DNA of 64,000 bases from BOG-908 sp963850605. Lineage in GTDB: Bacteria > Pseudomonadota > Alphaproteobacteria > Acetobacterales > Acetobacteraceae. The DNA lies in NCBI GenBank assembly GCA_963850605.1, contig CAWKLX010000007.1:310001-374000 (forward strand), given 5' to 3'. A program made the position numbers and the translations under genes. The notes under the pieces are model-generated. The model had not been told where the DNA came from, made no database searches, and saw nothing but the letters and a program-made list of their open reading frames with translations. Shown here piece after piece: positions 8,866-17,594 of this stretch. Numbering within the stretch: the first letter of the stretch is position 1; each line of letters starts with the position of its first letter.

Positions 8866-9372
8866 ATGAACATGAAACGCATGCGCGGACGCACCCATCG
8901 CAGCAGTGGCGGCGGGGGCGGGGGCGGCAGCCCGCGGCAATATGGCGGCAACATTCCGCTCAACCGGAACCACGTTTTCGACAGCAGCGGCCCCGATCTG
9001 CGGATTCGCGGCACGGCGCAGCAGCTGTTCGAAAAATACCTGCAGCTCGGCCGCGACGCGACCGGCGCGGGCGACCGGGTGATGGCGGAGAGCTATTTCC
9101 AGTATGCCGAACACTATTTCCGCATCCTGAACGCCATCAATCAGGCGACCCAGCAGCAGGCCGGCCAGGGTCAGCAGAATGGCGGGCAGAACGGTCAGTA
9201 TCAGGGCGCCCAAGGCCAGCAGAACGGCCATGCGGGCGGCCAGTACAACGGCCAGCGACGCGAGCGTGACGAGGAAGGCGAGCAGGCCCAGCCGGTCTCG
9301 AACGGACCGGCGCCAGCCCAGGGCTATGGCGACCAGCCAGACCCCGCTTTGGCCGAGGACGACGCCCGCTGA
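8866..9372 (+). CDS. DUF4167 domain protein
   Basis: A 168-residue protein. The first ~90 residues carry the alphaproteobacterial DUF4167 domain: a basic start (MNMKRMRGR), a glycine run, then DSSGPDLRIRGTAQQLFEKY and GDRVMAESYFQYAEHYFRI, the signature of the family. The rest is a Gln/Gly/Asn-rich low-complexity tail ending in acidic residues, probably disordered. Family members are thought to bind RNA or ribosomes but the role is not settled. The frame is open 61 codons further upstream, but the upstream translation is not conserved-looking and MNMKRMRGR is the standard start, so ATG 8866 was chosen. The 207 bases after prmC hold no obvious gene. Confidence 0.85.
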   Translation: MNMKRMRGRTHRSSGGGGGGGSPRQYGGNIPLNRNHVFDSSGPDLRIRGTAQQLFEKYLQLGRDATGAGDRVMAESYFQYAEHYFRILNAINQATQQQAGQGQQNGGQNGQYQGAQGQQNGHAGGQYNGQRRERDEEGEQAQPVSNGPAPAQGYGDQPDPALAEDDAR

Positions 9373-9386
9373 GCCGCGTTGCTTAT

Positions 9387-10226
9387 GTGAACGGCCGCTA
9401 CGTCCCGCACAGCCAGGCCAGCGTCCATGTCGAGGATCGCGGCTACCAGTTCGCCGATGGCGTGTACGAGGTCGTCTACCTGCATGACGGGCGGCTGGTC
9501 GATGCCGACCTGCATCTGGATCGTCTGGATCGCTCGCTCGGTGAATTGCGCATCAAGGCGCCCATTGGGCGGGCAGCACTGCTGAGCGTTGTGGGCGAGG
9601 TCGCGCGGCGGAACCGGCTTTACCGTGGCGTGATCTACTGCCAGGTGACCCGCGGGGCGGCACGGCGTGACCATTTTTTCCCGGTGCCTGGCACGCGGCC
9701 GGCTTTGGTGGTGACCGCGCGCCGCGCCGCGCGCTATCCCGATTCGCCGGAGCGTTGCACCACACGCGCGATCACGCTGCCCGACCAGCGCTGGGCCAGA
9801 TGCGACATCAAATCCGTGGGCTTGCTGCCCAACGTGCTGGCGCGCCAAGCCGCGCGCGACCAGGGGGCGCAAGAGGCGATCCTGTATGACGCCGACCACA
9901 TGGTGACCGAAGGGGCGGCAACCTCCGTATGGATGGTCGACCAGCACGGTGTGCTGCGGACGCGGCCGCTGAGCCATGCGATCCTGCCCGGATGCACGCG
10001 GGCCGTGCTGGCGGCAGCACTTCTGCACGACGGCATCGCCTTCGAAGAGAGTTTTTTCTCGATCGACGCTTTGCGGGCAGCGCGCGAGATCGCGCTGACT
10101 GCGGCCAGCACATTTGTCCGGCCGGTGGTGGCGCTGGATGGCGCGCCGGTAGGCACCGGCCTGGTGGGCCCGGTCGCCCGCGCCCTGTTCGACATCTTCG
10201 CGCGCCATGTGCAGGCGGGTGTGTGA
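9387..10226 (+). CDS. dat: D-amino-acid transaminase-like class IV aminotransferase
   Basis: About 279 residues, a PLP-dependent fold type IV aminotransferase that exchanges amino groups between D-amino acids and 2-oxo acids, supplying D-Ala or D-Glu for the cell wall. Typical features are VNGRYVPHSQASVHVEDRGY, FADGVYEVV, the PLP-lysine segment WARCDIKSVGLLPNVLA, and the C-terminal E-G-A-x-T-S-V-W loop (EGAATSVWMV). The best annotatable start is GTG 9387, but the frame continues back through SRVAY to a CTG at 9369 that overlaps the upstream TGA, and relatives usually begin M-S-R-x-A-Y-V-N-G. The true start may therefore be CTG 9369. A specificity for branched-chain substrates is possible but less likely. 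Confidence 0.85.
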   Translation: MNGRYVPHSQASVHVEDRGYQFADGVYEVVYLHDGRLVDADLHLDRLDRSLGELRIKAPIGRAALLSVVGEVARRNRLYRGVIYCQVTRGAARRDHFFPVPGTRPALVVTARRAARYPDSPERCTTRAITLPDQRWARCDIKSVGLLPNVLARQAARDQGAQEAILYDADHMVTEGAATSVWMVDQHGVLRTRPLSHAILPGCTRAVLAAALLHDGIAFEESFFSIDALRAAREIALTAASTFVRPVVALDGAPVGTGLVGPVARALFDIFARHVQAGV

Positions 10227-10391
10227 AGCCAGACGCTTGTCTACGGCCGCGTGCTCGCCACCTGAGATGGACGCGTGGTGGCGCGGTCCCTCGGCAGGGC
10301 TGGCGGCACAGCGTTTGCAGCAACCCAGCCTTGTAACAGGCAGAAACGACCCGCACCAATGCAGGGCCGTGCCAAAGAAGGATCAAACCTC

Positions 10392-10685
10392 GTGGCCACC
10401 GAAAAACAGCAGAATGTGCAGGACGTCTTTCTCAACCACGTCCGCAAGGCAAAAACCCCGGTCACCGTTTTTCTCATCAACGGCGTCAAGTTGCAGGGCA
10501 TCATCACTTGGTTCGATAATTTCTCCGTGCTGCTCCGGCGGGACGGTCATACGCAGCTGGTCTATAAACACGCCATCAGCACGGTGATGCCGGGGGCGCC
10601 GATTCAGCTGTTCGAACTCAGCATCTATACTCGGCAAGGAGGGATCACCTGCACCACAAGACGATTGACCCGGATCAGACGGTGA
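10392..10685 (+). CDS. hfq: RNA chaperone Hfq
   Basis: About 97 residues. Hfq is a hexameric Sm-like RNA chaperone that pairs small RNAs with mRNAs. The Sm1 region (VQDVFLNHVRKAKTPVTVFL, NGVKLQGIITWFDNF) and Sm2 region (QLVYKHAISTVMPG) are complete. The GTG at 10392 is preceded by GAAGGA with about ten bases of spacing and gives VATEKQQNVQDVF; an ATG at 10359 in the same frame is an alternative with a weaker ribosome site. The last ~25 residues (after PIQLFEL) are unusual for Hfq because the frame reads through the ribosome-binding site of hflX. The stop overlaps the hflX GTG/ATG, the classic hfq-hflX arrangement. Confidence 0.92.
   Translation: MATEKQQNVQDVFLNHVRKAKTPVTVFLINGVKLQGIITWFDNFSVLLRRDGHTQLVYKHAISTVMPGAPIQLFELSIYTRQGGITCTTRRLTRIRR
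10636..10643 (+). promoter_or_regulatory. Strong Shine-Dalgarno sequence inside the hfq 3' end
   Basis: AAGGAGGG is a near-perfect anti-16S match. It lies 38 bases before the first annotated-type hflX start (GTG 10682) but only 5 bases before an in-frame CTG at 10649. This suggests that hflX translation may begin at CTG 10649, adding about eleven residues (LHHKTIDPDQT) to the protein. Confidence 0.45.
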
Positions 10686-12016
10686 TGCCGGACGGTTTGG
10701 ACGCGGGCGGCCCGGCGCATACGCATGCCGGCGGACCCGCGCCGACCCGCGCGGCGGTCATCCTGCCGTGGTCGCGCCCGCATGGCATCGATCGCGGCGG
10801 TCCGGACGCGTCACGCGCCGCGGAGGCGCGGCTGGCAGAGGCGGTAGGCCTGGCCGCATCGATCGGTCTGGCCGTTGTGCACAGCGCCATCCTCCCGCTC
10901 CGCGCGCGTCGGCCGGCAACGCTGCTGGGCCCCGGGCAGGTGGACAGCGAAAAGGCGGCGCTTACAGAGGCCGGCGTCACGGTCGCCATCGTGGACGCGG
11001 CTCTCAGCCCGGTGCAGCAGCGCAATCTGGAGCGCGGTTGGGGCTGCAAGGTGATCGACCGTACCGGCCTCATTCTCGACATTTTTGGCGAGCGCGCGGC
11101 CACCCGCGAGGGTTCACTGCAAGTGGAACTGGCGCATCTGGACTATCAGCGGTCTCGCCTCGTGCGGTCCTGGACCCACCTTGAACGGCAGCGCGGTGGT
11201 TTCGGATTTCTGGGCGGCCCCGGCGAGACGCAGATCGAGGCGGACCGGCGGCTGATCACCGACCGCATCGTACGCCTGAAGAAGGAGCTGGAGCAGGTGC
11301 GCCGCACGCGCGGCTTGCATCGCAGCGCCCGCCGCCGCGTGCCGTTTCCGGTGGTCGCGCTGGTCGGCTACACCAATGCCGGCAAATCCACGCTTTTCAA
11401 TGCGCTGACCGGCGCCGAGGTGCACGCGCAGGACCAGCTTTTTGCCACGCTGGACCCCACGATGCGCGGGCTGGTGCTGCCAAGCGGCCGGCGGGCGATC
11501 CTGTCCGATACCGTTGGGTTCATCAGTGAACTGCCGACCGAGTTGGTGGCCGCCTTCCGTGCGACGCTCGAAGAAGTGGCCGAGGCCGATATCATTCTGC
11601 ATGTGCGCGACATCTCCCACCCTGACACGGCCGCGCAACGCGCCGACGTTCTGGCGGTGCTGGAGGGCATGGTGGCGGAGGGCACGCTGGCAGAGGATTT
11701 CGCCGGACGCACGATCGAGGTCTTGAACAAGGCGGACCTGCTCGGCGGGACCGAGGCCGTCGCGGCCAAGAGCGGCAGCGTGGCTGTGTCGGCGGTCACC
11801 GGCGACGGCCTGGACAGGTTGCGCGTCCTGCTGGACGACCGCTTGGCGGCCGGCATGGAGGAGGCGCATTACGATATCGGCCACGCCGACGGAGCGCGGC
11901 TCGCCTGGCTGTATGAGCACGGCGAAGTGGTGGACCGCGAAGATGGCGAGGATGCAGCGCACGTGACCGTGCGTCTGCTCCCGGCCGACCGCGCACGTTT
12001 CGAGCACACGCCTTAA
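10682..12016 (+). CDS. hflX: Ribosome-rescue/splitting GTPase HflX
   Basis: About 444 residues. HflX is a GTPase that binds the 50S subunit and splits stalled ribosomes, especially under heat stress. Visible features are the N-terminal HflX domain (PATLLGPGQVDSEKAAL), the coiled linker with GGFGFLGGPGETQIEADRR, and the G domain: G1 GYTNAGKSTLFNALTG (near residue 229), G3 DTVGFISELP and G4 NKADLLGG. It overlaps the hfq stop codon, as usual. Starts at GTG 10682 or ATG 10685 are possible; a CTG at 10649 sits 5 bases after a perfect Shine-Dalgarno sequence and may be the true one. The first ~40 residues are Ala/Gly/Pro-rich and poorly conserved. Confidence 0.94.
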   Translation: MMPDGLDAGGPAHTHAGGPAPTRAAVILPWSRPHGIDRGGPDASRAAEARLAEAVGLAASIGLAVVHSAILPLRARRPATLLGPGQVDSEKAALTEAGVTVAIVDAALSPVQQRNLERGWGCKVIDRTGLILDIFGERAATREGSLQVELAHLDYQRSRLVRSWTHLERQRGGFGFLGGPGETQIEADRRLITDRIVRLKKELEQVRRTRGLHRSARRRVPFPVVALVGYTNAGKSTLFNALTGAEVHAQDQLFATLDPTMRGLVLPSGRRAILSDTVGFISELPTELVAAFRATLEEVAEADIILHVRDISHPDTAAQRADVLAVLEGMVAEGTLAEDFAGRTIEVLNKADLLGGTEAVAAKSGSVAVSAVTGDGLDRLRVLLDDRLAAGMEEAHYDIGHADGARLAWLYEHGEVVDREDGEDAAHVTVRLLPADRARFEHTP

Positions 12017-12188
12017 TCGCGGGCGAAGCCGCCGCTCCGCATCCGGCTGCGCAATCTTGATCCACTGATAACGCAGATGAGCACGGTAGTGGGATAGGCA
12101 CGCCGTCCCAGCGGGAGACATCATCTGTGTTCATGTGTCCAAAGTGCCCGGCTGGCTGCGAACCGTGTTCAGTCGCGCCGTTCCGCCG

Positions 12189-13034
12189 ATGAACTATTCG
12201 ACCAGCTTCTCCGTCCGCCAGGCGAGCGAACTCGACCTGCTGCTGCGTGCGGTCGCGCGCGCCGAAATCATGCCGCGATTCCGCAAGCTGGATCCGGACC
12301 GGATACGTATGAAGACCGGCCCGCTCGACCTTGTGACGGATGCAGACGAAGCAGCCGAAGCAATGATTGCGCAAGGCCTGTCCCGGCATTTTCCAGGCTG
12401 CCTCGTGGTGGGCGAGGAGGCGGCGGCACACGACCGGGCGCTGCTGAGCAAGCTGGCGGATGCCGATTTTGCTTTCGTCGTCGATCCGATCGACGGCACG
12501 TCCAACTACGCCGCCGGCCTGCCACTGTTCGGTACCATGGCCGCGGCGATCGTGCGCGGAGAGGTGGTGGCCTGCGTGATTCACGACCCGGTCACCGACA
12601 GTTCGTCGATCGCGGTGCGTGGCGAGGGCGCATGGGAACAAGCCGCCGATGGCACGCGGCAGGACCTGCGTGTGGCGGCGCCCGCGCCCGTGGCGCATAT
12701 GTCCGGCTCGGCCTCCTGGCGATACTTGGCACCCGAACTGCGGGCGATCGTGCTGCCCAACCTCGCCAAACTTGCGCAGATCTACGATTTTCGATGCGCG
12801 GCGCACGAATACCGCATGCTGGCCGCCGGACACTGCCATTTTCTGATGTTCAATCGGCTGATGCCCTGGGATCACCTGCCCGGCTGGCTGCTACATCGGG
12901 AGGCCGGTGGTTACGCGGCCCGTTTCGACGGGTCGGCGTATCGGCCGGGCATCACCGAGGGGGGCCTGATCTGCGCCCCGGACCGGGAGAGTTTCCGTTC
13001 GCTGCAACAGGCGCTGCTGGAGCCGGGCGCATGA
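12189..13034 (+). CDS. Inositol monophosphatase family phosphatase
   Basis: A 281-residue Mg-dependent phosphatase of the inositol monophosphatase/FBPase superfamily. Metal-binding motifs are present: GEE in VVGEEAAA, DPIDGTSNYAAG near residue 100, and WDHLPG in the C-terminal half in place of the usual WD-x-A-A/P-G. The substrate may be inositol phosphate, histidinol phosphate or another sugar phosphate and cannot be decided here. An open frame begins 18 codons upstream, but MNYSTSFSVRQASELD at 12189 looks like the natural N-terminus. The TGA overlaps the pdxA ATG (ATGA), so the two are translationally coupled. The 172 bases between hflX and this gene show nothing clear. Confidence 0.85.
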   Translation: MNYSTSFSVRQASELDLLLRAVARAEIMPRFRKLDPDRIRMKTGPLDLVTDADEAAEAMIAQGLSRHFPGCLVVGEEAAAHDRALLSKLADADFAFVVDPIDGTSNYAAGLPLFGTMAAAIVRGEVVACVIHDPVTDSSSIAVRGEGAWEQAADGTRQDLRVAAPAPVAHMSGSASWRYLAPELRAIVLPNLAKLAQIYDFRCAAHEYRMLAAGHCHFLMFNRLMPWDHLPGWLLHREAGGYAARFDGSAYRPGITEGGLICAPDRESFRSLQQALLEPGA

Positions 13035-14005
13035 TCGACATTCTGGCCGTGACCATGGGCGACCCGGCCGGCATCGGCCCGGAGATCACCGCCAAGGCGT
13101 GGCAGGTGCTGCGCCGCACCGGGCCGGCCTTTGCGGTCCTCGCCGATCCCGACTGCTTCGACGCGAACATCCCGCTGCATGTCGGCAGCGCCTCGCACGG
13201 TGTGTTCGCCGACGCGCTCCCCGTGCTGCCGATGCGCCTGGACCGCCCTGCCCGGCCCGGCCATCCGGACACGGCGAATGCGCCGGCCATCATCGCCAGC
13301 ATCGAGCATGCGGTGCGGCTGGCCCAGTCGGGCGCCGTGCAGGGCGTGGTCACCAACCCGATCAGCAAGGCGGTGCTGCAGGATGCCGGTTTCGCGCATC
13401 CCGGCCATACCGAGTTCCTGGCCGCCCTGACCGGCGCCTCGGGCCGCGAGGTGATGATGCTGGCCTCGCCGATGCTGCGCGTCGTGCCGGTCACCATCCA
13501 TCTGTCACTGCGCGCGGCACTGGACGCATTGACGACGGACAAGATCGTGGCCGCGGCACGCGCCACCCACGCCGCTCTCATCGCCGATTTCGGCATTTCG
13601 AACCCGCGCCTGGCGGTGGCCGGGCTGAACCCGCATGCCGGCGAGAGCGGCCGCATGGGCACGGAGGAGATGTCTGTCATTCAGCCGGCGATCGATCGGT
13701 TGCGCGTGGAGGGTATCGACGCCCAAGGTCCATATCCGCCCGACGCGATGTTCATCGAGAACGCGCGCAAGAGATACGATGCGGCGATCTGCATGTATCA
13801 TGACCAGGCGCTGATCCCGCTCAAGGCGCTGGACGTATCGGGCGGGGTGAACGTGACGCTCGGCCTGCCGATCGTCCGCACCTCGCCGGACCACGGCACC
13901 GCCTTCGACATCGCTGGGCGCGGCCTCGCCGATGCGTCCAGCCTTGTCGCCGCCATCAGGCTGGCGCACGAGATCGCCGGCCGCCGGCGCGCGTGTGGCG
14001 GGTAG
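13031..14005 (+). CDS. pdxA: 4-hydroxythreonine-4-phosphate dehydrogenase PdxA
   Basis: A 324-residue enzyme of the DXP-dependent pyridoxal 5'-phosphate pathway; it oxidises 4-phosphohydroxy-L-threonine to 3-amino-2-oxopropyl phosphate, the partner substrate of PdxJ. The family start TMGDPAGIGPEI is at the N-terminus, followed by GVVTNPISKAVLQ, the metal-binding histidine segment HPGHTEFLA, GLNPHAGESGRMG, and MYHDQALIPLK near the C-terminus. The reading frame is open 400 bases further upstream inside the phosphatase gene, but the ATG at 13031 is the correct family N-terminus and overlaps the upstream stop. pdxJ follows after 12 bases, so both PLP ring-forming substrates are handled from one transcript. 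Confidence 0.96.
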   Translation: MIDILAVTMGDPAGIGPEITAKAWQVLRRTGPAFAVLADPDCFDANIPLHVGSASHGVFADALPVLPMRLDRPARPGHPDTANAPAIIASIEHAVRLAQSGAVQGVVTNPISKAVLQDAGFAHPGHTEFLAALTGASGREVMMLASPMLRVVPVTIHLSLRAALDALTTDKIVAAARATHAALIADFGISNPRLAVAGLNPHAGESGRMGTEEMSVIQPAIDRLRVEGIDAQGPYPPDAMFIENARKRYDAAICMYHDQALIPLKALDVSGGVNVTLGLPIVRTSPDHGTAFDIAGRGLADASSLVAAIRLAHEIAGRRRACGG

Positions 14006-14017
14006 AAGGAACGGGAC

Positions 14018-14749
14018 ATGCAGCCCTGCCGTCTGGGTGTGAACATCGACCACGTCGCGACGCTGCGGAACGCGCGCGGCGGCGCCTTTCCCGACCCGGT
14101 GGAAGCGGCGCGCATCGCGCTGGCGGCCGGTGCGGACGGCATCACGCTGCATCTGCGCGAGGACAGGCGCCATATCCACGACCACGACCTGACCCGGATG
14201 CGCGCCGAAATCACCGCGCCGCTGAACCTGGAGATGGCGGCGACCGACGAGATGGTCGGCATCGCTTGCCGCGCGCGTCCGCATGCCGCCTGCATCGTGC
14301 CCGAGCATCGGCGCGAGGTGACCACGGAAGGCGGGCTGGACGCGGCCGGCCTCGCGCCCACGCTTGGTCCGATGGTGGCCCGGCTGCGGGATGCCGGTAT
14401 TCGCGTGTCGCTGTTCATCGATCCGGACCCGGCACAGCTCCAGGCTGCCGCGGTCCTCGGCGCCCCTGTTGTTGAACTGCATACCGGCGCCTACGCGCTC
14501 GGCCGTCCCGGCGAATTGGAGCGGCTGGGGGAGGCAGCGCGGCTGACGCGCTCGCTGGGGCTGGAGTGCCATGCGGGGCACGGCCTGACCTACGACAATG
14601 TCGGCGCTGTTGCGGCCTTTCCCGACATCGCCGAACTGAACATCGGCCATTTCCTGATTGGAGCGGCAATCACCGAGGGATTAGGCAGCGCCGTGCGCCA
14701 TATGCGGGAGCTAATCGCGGCCGCGCGCCGGATGCCGGCGGACATGTAG
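14018..14749 (+). CDS. pdxJ: Pyridoxine 5'-phosphate synthase PdxJ
   Basis: A 243-residue TIM-barrel enzyme that condenses 3-amino-2-oxopropyl phosphate with 1-deoxyxylulose 5-phosphate to form pyridoxine 5'-phosphate. The N-terminal signature LGVNIDHVATLRNARGG, the active-site segment ITLHLREDRRHI, and the C-terminal segment CHAGHGLTYDNVG are all present, and the length is normal. A good ribosome site, AAGGA, lies 7 bases before the ATG. It is cotranscribed with pdxA. The stop TAG is the foot of a long hairpin (14749-14792). Confidence 0.96.
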   Translation: MQPCRLGVNIDHVATLRNARGGAFPDPVEAARIALAAGADGITLHLREDRRHIHDHDLTRMRAEITAPLNLEMAATDEMVGIACRARPHAACIVPEHRREVTTEGGLDAAGLAPTLGPMVARLRDAGIRVSLFIDPDPAQLQAAAVLGAPVVELHTGAYALGRPGELERLGEAARLTRSLGLECHAGHGLTYDNVGAVAAFPDIAELNIGHFLIGAAITEGLGSAVRHMRELIAAARRMPADM

Positions 14750-14792
14750 AGCATCATCCGATCGAATGGAGTCGTTCGGTCGGATGATGCTC
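14749..14792. terminator. Palindromic hairpin after pdxJ (GAGCAT/TCCGA family)
   Basis: GAGCATCATCCGA (14749-14761) pairs exactly with TCGGATGATGCTC (14780-14792); the stem can be lengthened inward through TCGAA/TTCGG with one wobble. It lies between the convergent pdxJ and M13 peptidase genes. It shares its foot (TAGAGCAT) and core (TTCGGTCGGAT) with the two hairpins at 1195-1290. Confidence 0.65.
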
Positions 14793-14818
14793 GCCACACG
14801 ATTGACGCGATGCGGTCT

Positions 14819-16852
14819 CTACCAGATTTTCACGCGCTGCTCCGGCGCCAGATAGTGCGCGTCACCCGGCTTCACATCGAACGCGCTATACCAGGCATCG
14901 ATGTTTTGCGTCGGTCCGTTCACGCGGGCCACCGGTGGGGAGTGCGGATCGGTCACCAGGCGCTGGCGGGCCGCGTCCGGCCGCACCTTGGCGCGCCAAA
15001 CCTGCGCCCAGCCGAGGAACACGCGCTGGTCGCCCGTCAGACCGTCGAGCACGGGCGCGGGCTGGCCGTGCAGCGAGGCGTGGTAGGCGTCCAGCGCCAG
15101 GTTAAGACCGCCCAGATCGGCGATATTTTCGCCCATGGTGAGGTCGGGATTGATGTGCGCGCCTGGCAGCACGTCCATCGCCGCATACTCGGCGCCGAAA
15201 CGTTTCCCGAGTGCCGCGAAACGCTTGGCGTCCTCTTGCGTCCACCAGTCGTGCAGGCGGCCCTGCGCATCGAATTTGCGGCCCTCGTCGTCGAAACCAT
15301 GCGTCATCTCGTGGCCGATGACGCCGCCGATGGCGCCGTAATTGATGGCCGGATCGGCATCCTTGTTGAAGAACGGGGGCTGCAGGATGGCCGCGGGAAA
15401 CACGACCTCGTTGAACACCGGGTTGTTGTACGCATTGACCGTCTGCGGGGTCAGGTCCCATTCGTCCTTGTCCACGGGATGTCCCAGATGGCCGCGGTAG
15501 AACGCCCATTCGAACGCCGCGCTCCGCTCCACGTCGCCGTATAGATCGGTGCTGCTGACGGACAGGCCGGAGTAGTCGCGCCATTTCTTCGGCCGGCCGA
15601 TCTGAAAATCGAACGCGTCGAGTTTTTCGACCGCCTTCTGCCGCGTTTCCGGCGACATCCACTCGTTGTGTTGCAGGCGCACGCGGAAGGCAGCGCGCAG
15701 ATCATGCGTCAGCGCCTCCATCTTTGCTTGCGCTTCCGGCGGGTAATATTTTTCCACATAGGCGGCACCGACGGCTTCGCCGAGGGCGGATTCGGTGGCC
15801 TTCACCGCGCGTTTCCAGCGCGGCCGCTGCTCGGGCTGGCCTTGCAGCTCGTGATTGTTGAACTCGAACGCCGTGGTCACGAATGCTTTCGACAGCACCG
15901 GCGCGGCGTTGCTGACCAGGTGGAAGGCGGACCAGGCTTGCAGCGTGTCGATCGGGGTGGCGCCGGCGAGTGCTGCGATTTTTTCGATGGCGGATTTTTC
16001 TTCAACCACGACGCGGTCGGGTGCGCCCAGCTCGGCCGCGCGGAAGAACACGGCCCAGTCGAAACCGGGCGCGGCGGCCGCCAGCTCGGCCGGCGTCATC
16101 GGGTTGTAGATTTTGTCGGGATCGCGTTCGTCGGCGCGCGCCCAGCTCACCTCGGCGATCTTCTGCTCGAAGGCCACAACCTTTGCAGCACTGCCGGCCG
16201 GGTCGGGCCAGCCGGCGAGCGTGAGCATCTGCGTGACGAAGCCGGTGTATTTGGCCTTCTTGTCAGCGAACTGGGCTGTCAAATAATAGTCGCGGTCGGG
16301 CATGCCCAGGCCGTCCTGGCCGAGGGTGATCGCGTATTTCGTCGGGTCCTTGGCATCCGGCTCGACACGCATGCCGAACAGCGAGCCCTGGAAGGTCGAT
16401 TGCGCGCGCCCCTGGAGGGTTGCGAAATCCGCCGGTGTCTTGAGCGCCGCGATTTCGGCCAGCTCGGGTTTCAGCGGCGCGGCACCGCGGTTTTCGGCGC
16501 CGGCCTCGTCCATGAACGCGTGATAGAGAGCGCCGGCCTTGCTGAGGCTGTCGGTGGGCTGGGCGGCTACATTGCGAGACGCATCCTCAAGGATCGCGTG
16601 CACGCGCGTTTCCGAAAGGTCGGTCAGCACGATGAAGCTGCCAAAATTCGTGCGGTCGGGCGGGATGGTGATGCCGCGCACGGCCGCCCCATTGGCGTAG
16701 TCATAGAAATTGACGCCAGGCTTCACACCACGGTCCATGCCGGCCACGTCGAAACCCCAGCCCGGCGGGGCCGGCGGCGTGTTTTCCGCGGCAATAGCCG
16801 ACATGGTGATCAGGGACATGGCGGCAGTGGCGATCAGGTGGCGTTTTGTCAT
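14819..16852 (-). CDS. M13 family zinc metallopeptidase (neprilysin/PepO-like)
   Basis: A 677-residue exported endopeptidase. It starts with a signal peptide (HLIATAAMSLITMSAIA, cleavage before AEN) and has the M13 N-terminal helical domain (WGFDVAGMDRGVKPG, DFYDYANG-like NFYDYANGAA) followed by the catalytic domain. Zinc ligands are seen in GHEMTHGFDDEG (HExxH) and in GENIADLGGLNLA (the third Glu ligand), and a C-terminal motif (near the end, DAHYLAPEQRVKIW) is as in the family. Members cleave oligopeptides in the periplasm. The frame runs 34 codons further upstream, but MTKRHL gives a proper signal peptide. Divergent from the flavodoxin-like gene; convergent with pdxJ across a hairpin. Confidence 0.92.
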   Translation of the reverse strand: MTKRHLIATAAMSLITMSAIAAENTPPAPPGWGFDVAGMDRGVKPGVNFYDYANGAAVRGITIPPDRTNFGSFIVLTDLSETRVHAILEDASRNVAAQPTDSLSKAGALYHAFMDEAGAENRGAAPLKPELAEIAALKTPADFATLQGRAQSTFQGSLFGMRVEPDAKDPTKYAITLGQDGLGMPDRDYYLTAQFADKKAKYTGFVTQMLTLAGWPDPAGSAAKVVAFEQKIAEVSWARADERDPDKIYNPMTPAELAAAAPGFDWAVFFRAAELGAPDRVVVEEKSAIEKIAALAGATPIDTLQAWSAFHLVSNAAPVLSKAFVTTAFEFNNHELQGQPEQRPRWKRAVKATESALGEAVGAAYVEKYYPPEAQAKMEALTHDLRAAFRVRLQHNEWMSPETRQKAVEKLDAFDFQIGRPKKWRDYSGLSVSSTDLYGDVERSAAFEWAFYRGHLGHPVDKDEWDLTPQTVNAYNNPVFNEVVFPAAILQPPFFNKDADPAINYGAIGGVIGHEMTHGFDDEGRKFDAQGRLHDWWTQEDAKRFAALGKRFGAEYAAMDVLPGAHINPDLTMGENIADLGGLNLALDAYHASLHGQPAPVLDGLTGDQRVFLGWAQVWRAKVRPDAARQRLVTDPHSPPVARVNGPTQNIDAWYSAFDVKPGDAHYLAPEQRVKIW

Positions 16853-16983
16853 TGGGGCGGAAACTTCCAAGCTGCGTGCCGCATGGAGTCCAGACCGGAC
16901 GCGGGGTGTCAACCTGAGGGCGCTGACGCTTGTTCCGGCCGGCGTGAGACCCATGTTGGCGGCGAGCCAACCGGGAGACTTAC

Positions 16984-17545
16984 ATGCCAGGTACCGCGGT
17001 GGTGTATTTCAGCGGCTACGGCCACACCGCCAAGCAGGCCGAGGCGATTGCCGCCGGCGCGGGTGAAGCGGGCGACGTGCACGTGCTGCGCATCGACGAG
17101 CATGGCGATCTGCCGGAAGGCGGTTGGGAGACCATTCTCGCGTCGCGTGCGGTGATCATGGGGACGCCCACCTACATGGGCGGGCCGGCCTGGCAGTTCA
17201 AAAAATTCGCCGATGCCAGCAGCAAACCCTGGTTCCAGCTTCGCCTGGAAGGACAAGATCGCGGCCGGGTTCACGAACTCGGCCAGCATCAATGGGGACA
17301 AGGGGATCACCATGTCCTATCTGATGACGCTGGCGATGCAGCACGGCATGGTGTGGGTGGGCACGGCGCTGATGCCGGCCAATCAGAAAGCGTCGCAGCG
17401 CAATGATGTGAACTGGCTGGCCGGGTTTTCGGGGGCGCTGGCGCAATCGCCTTCGGACGGGTCGCCGGAGGAGGGACCGTTGCCGGGCGATCTGGAAACG
17501 GCGCGGCTGCTTGGCAAACGGGTGGCCGAGATAGCCGCGAGATAG
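16984..17545 (+). pseudogene. Flavodoxin/WrbA-like NAD(P)H-dependent FMN protein, frameshifted
   Basis: Two overlapping frames join into one flavodoxin-fold protein of about 186 residues. The first (from ATG 16984) gives the FMN phosphate loop region VVYFSGYGHTAKQAEAIA and the second-loop GTPTYMGGPAWQFKKFADA. The protein then continues in the next frame as FAWKDKIAAGFTNSASINGDK, TMSYLMTLAMQHGMVWVG and a C-terminal helix. The total length is 3n+1, consistent with one inserted base; removing one C of TTCC at 17233-17236 restores KPWFSFAWKD. Family members reduce quinones or act as flavodoxin-like redox proteins. Whether the shift is real or a sequencing error cannot be told. Divergent from the M13 peptidase gene. 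Confidence 0.75.
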
Positions 17546-17594
17546 CGTCCGTGGTGGTGTGGGGTGGGGTGCCGAGGCGCATCCCACCCAACGA

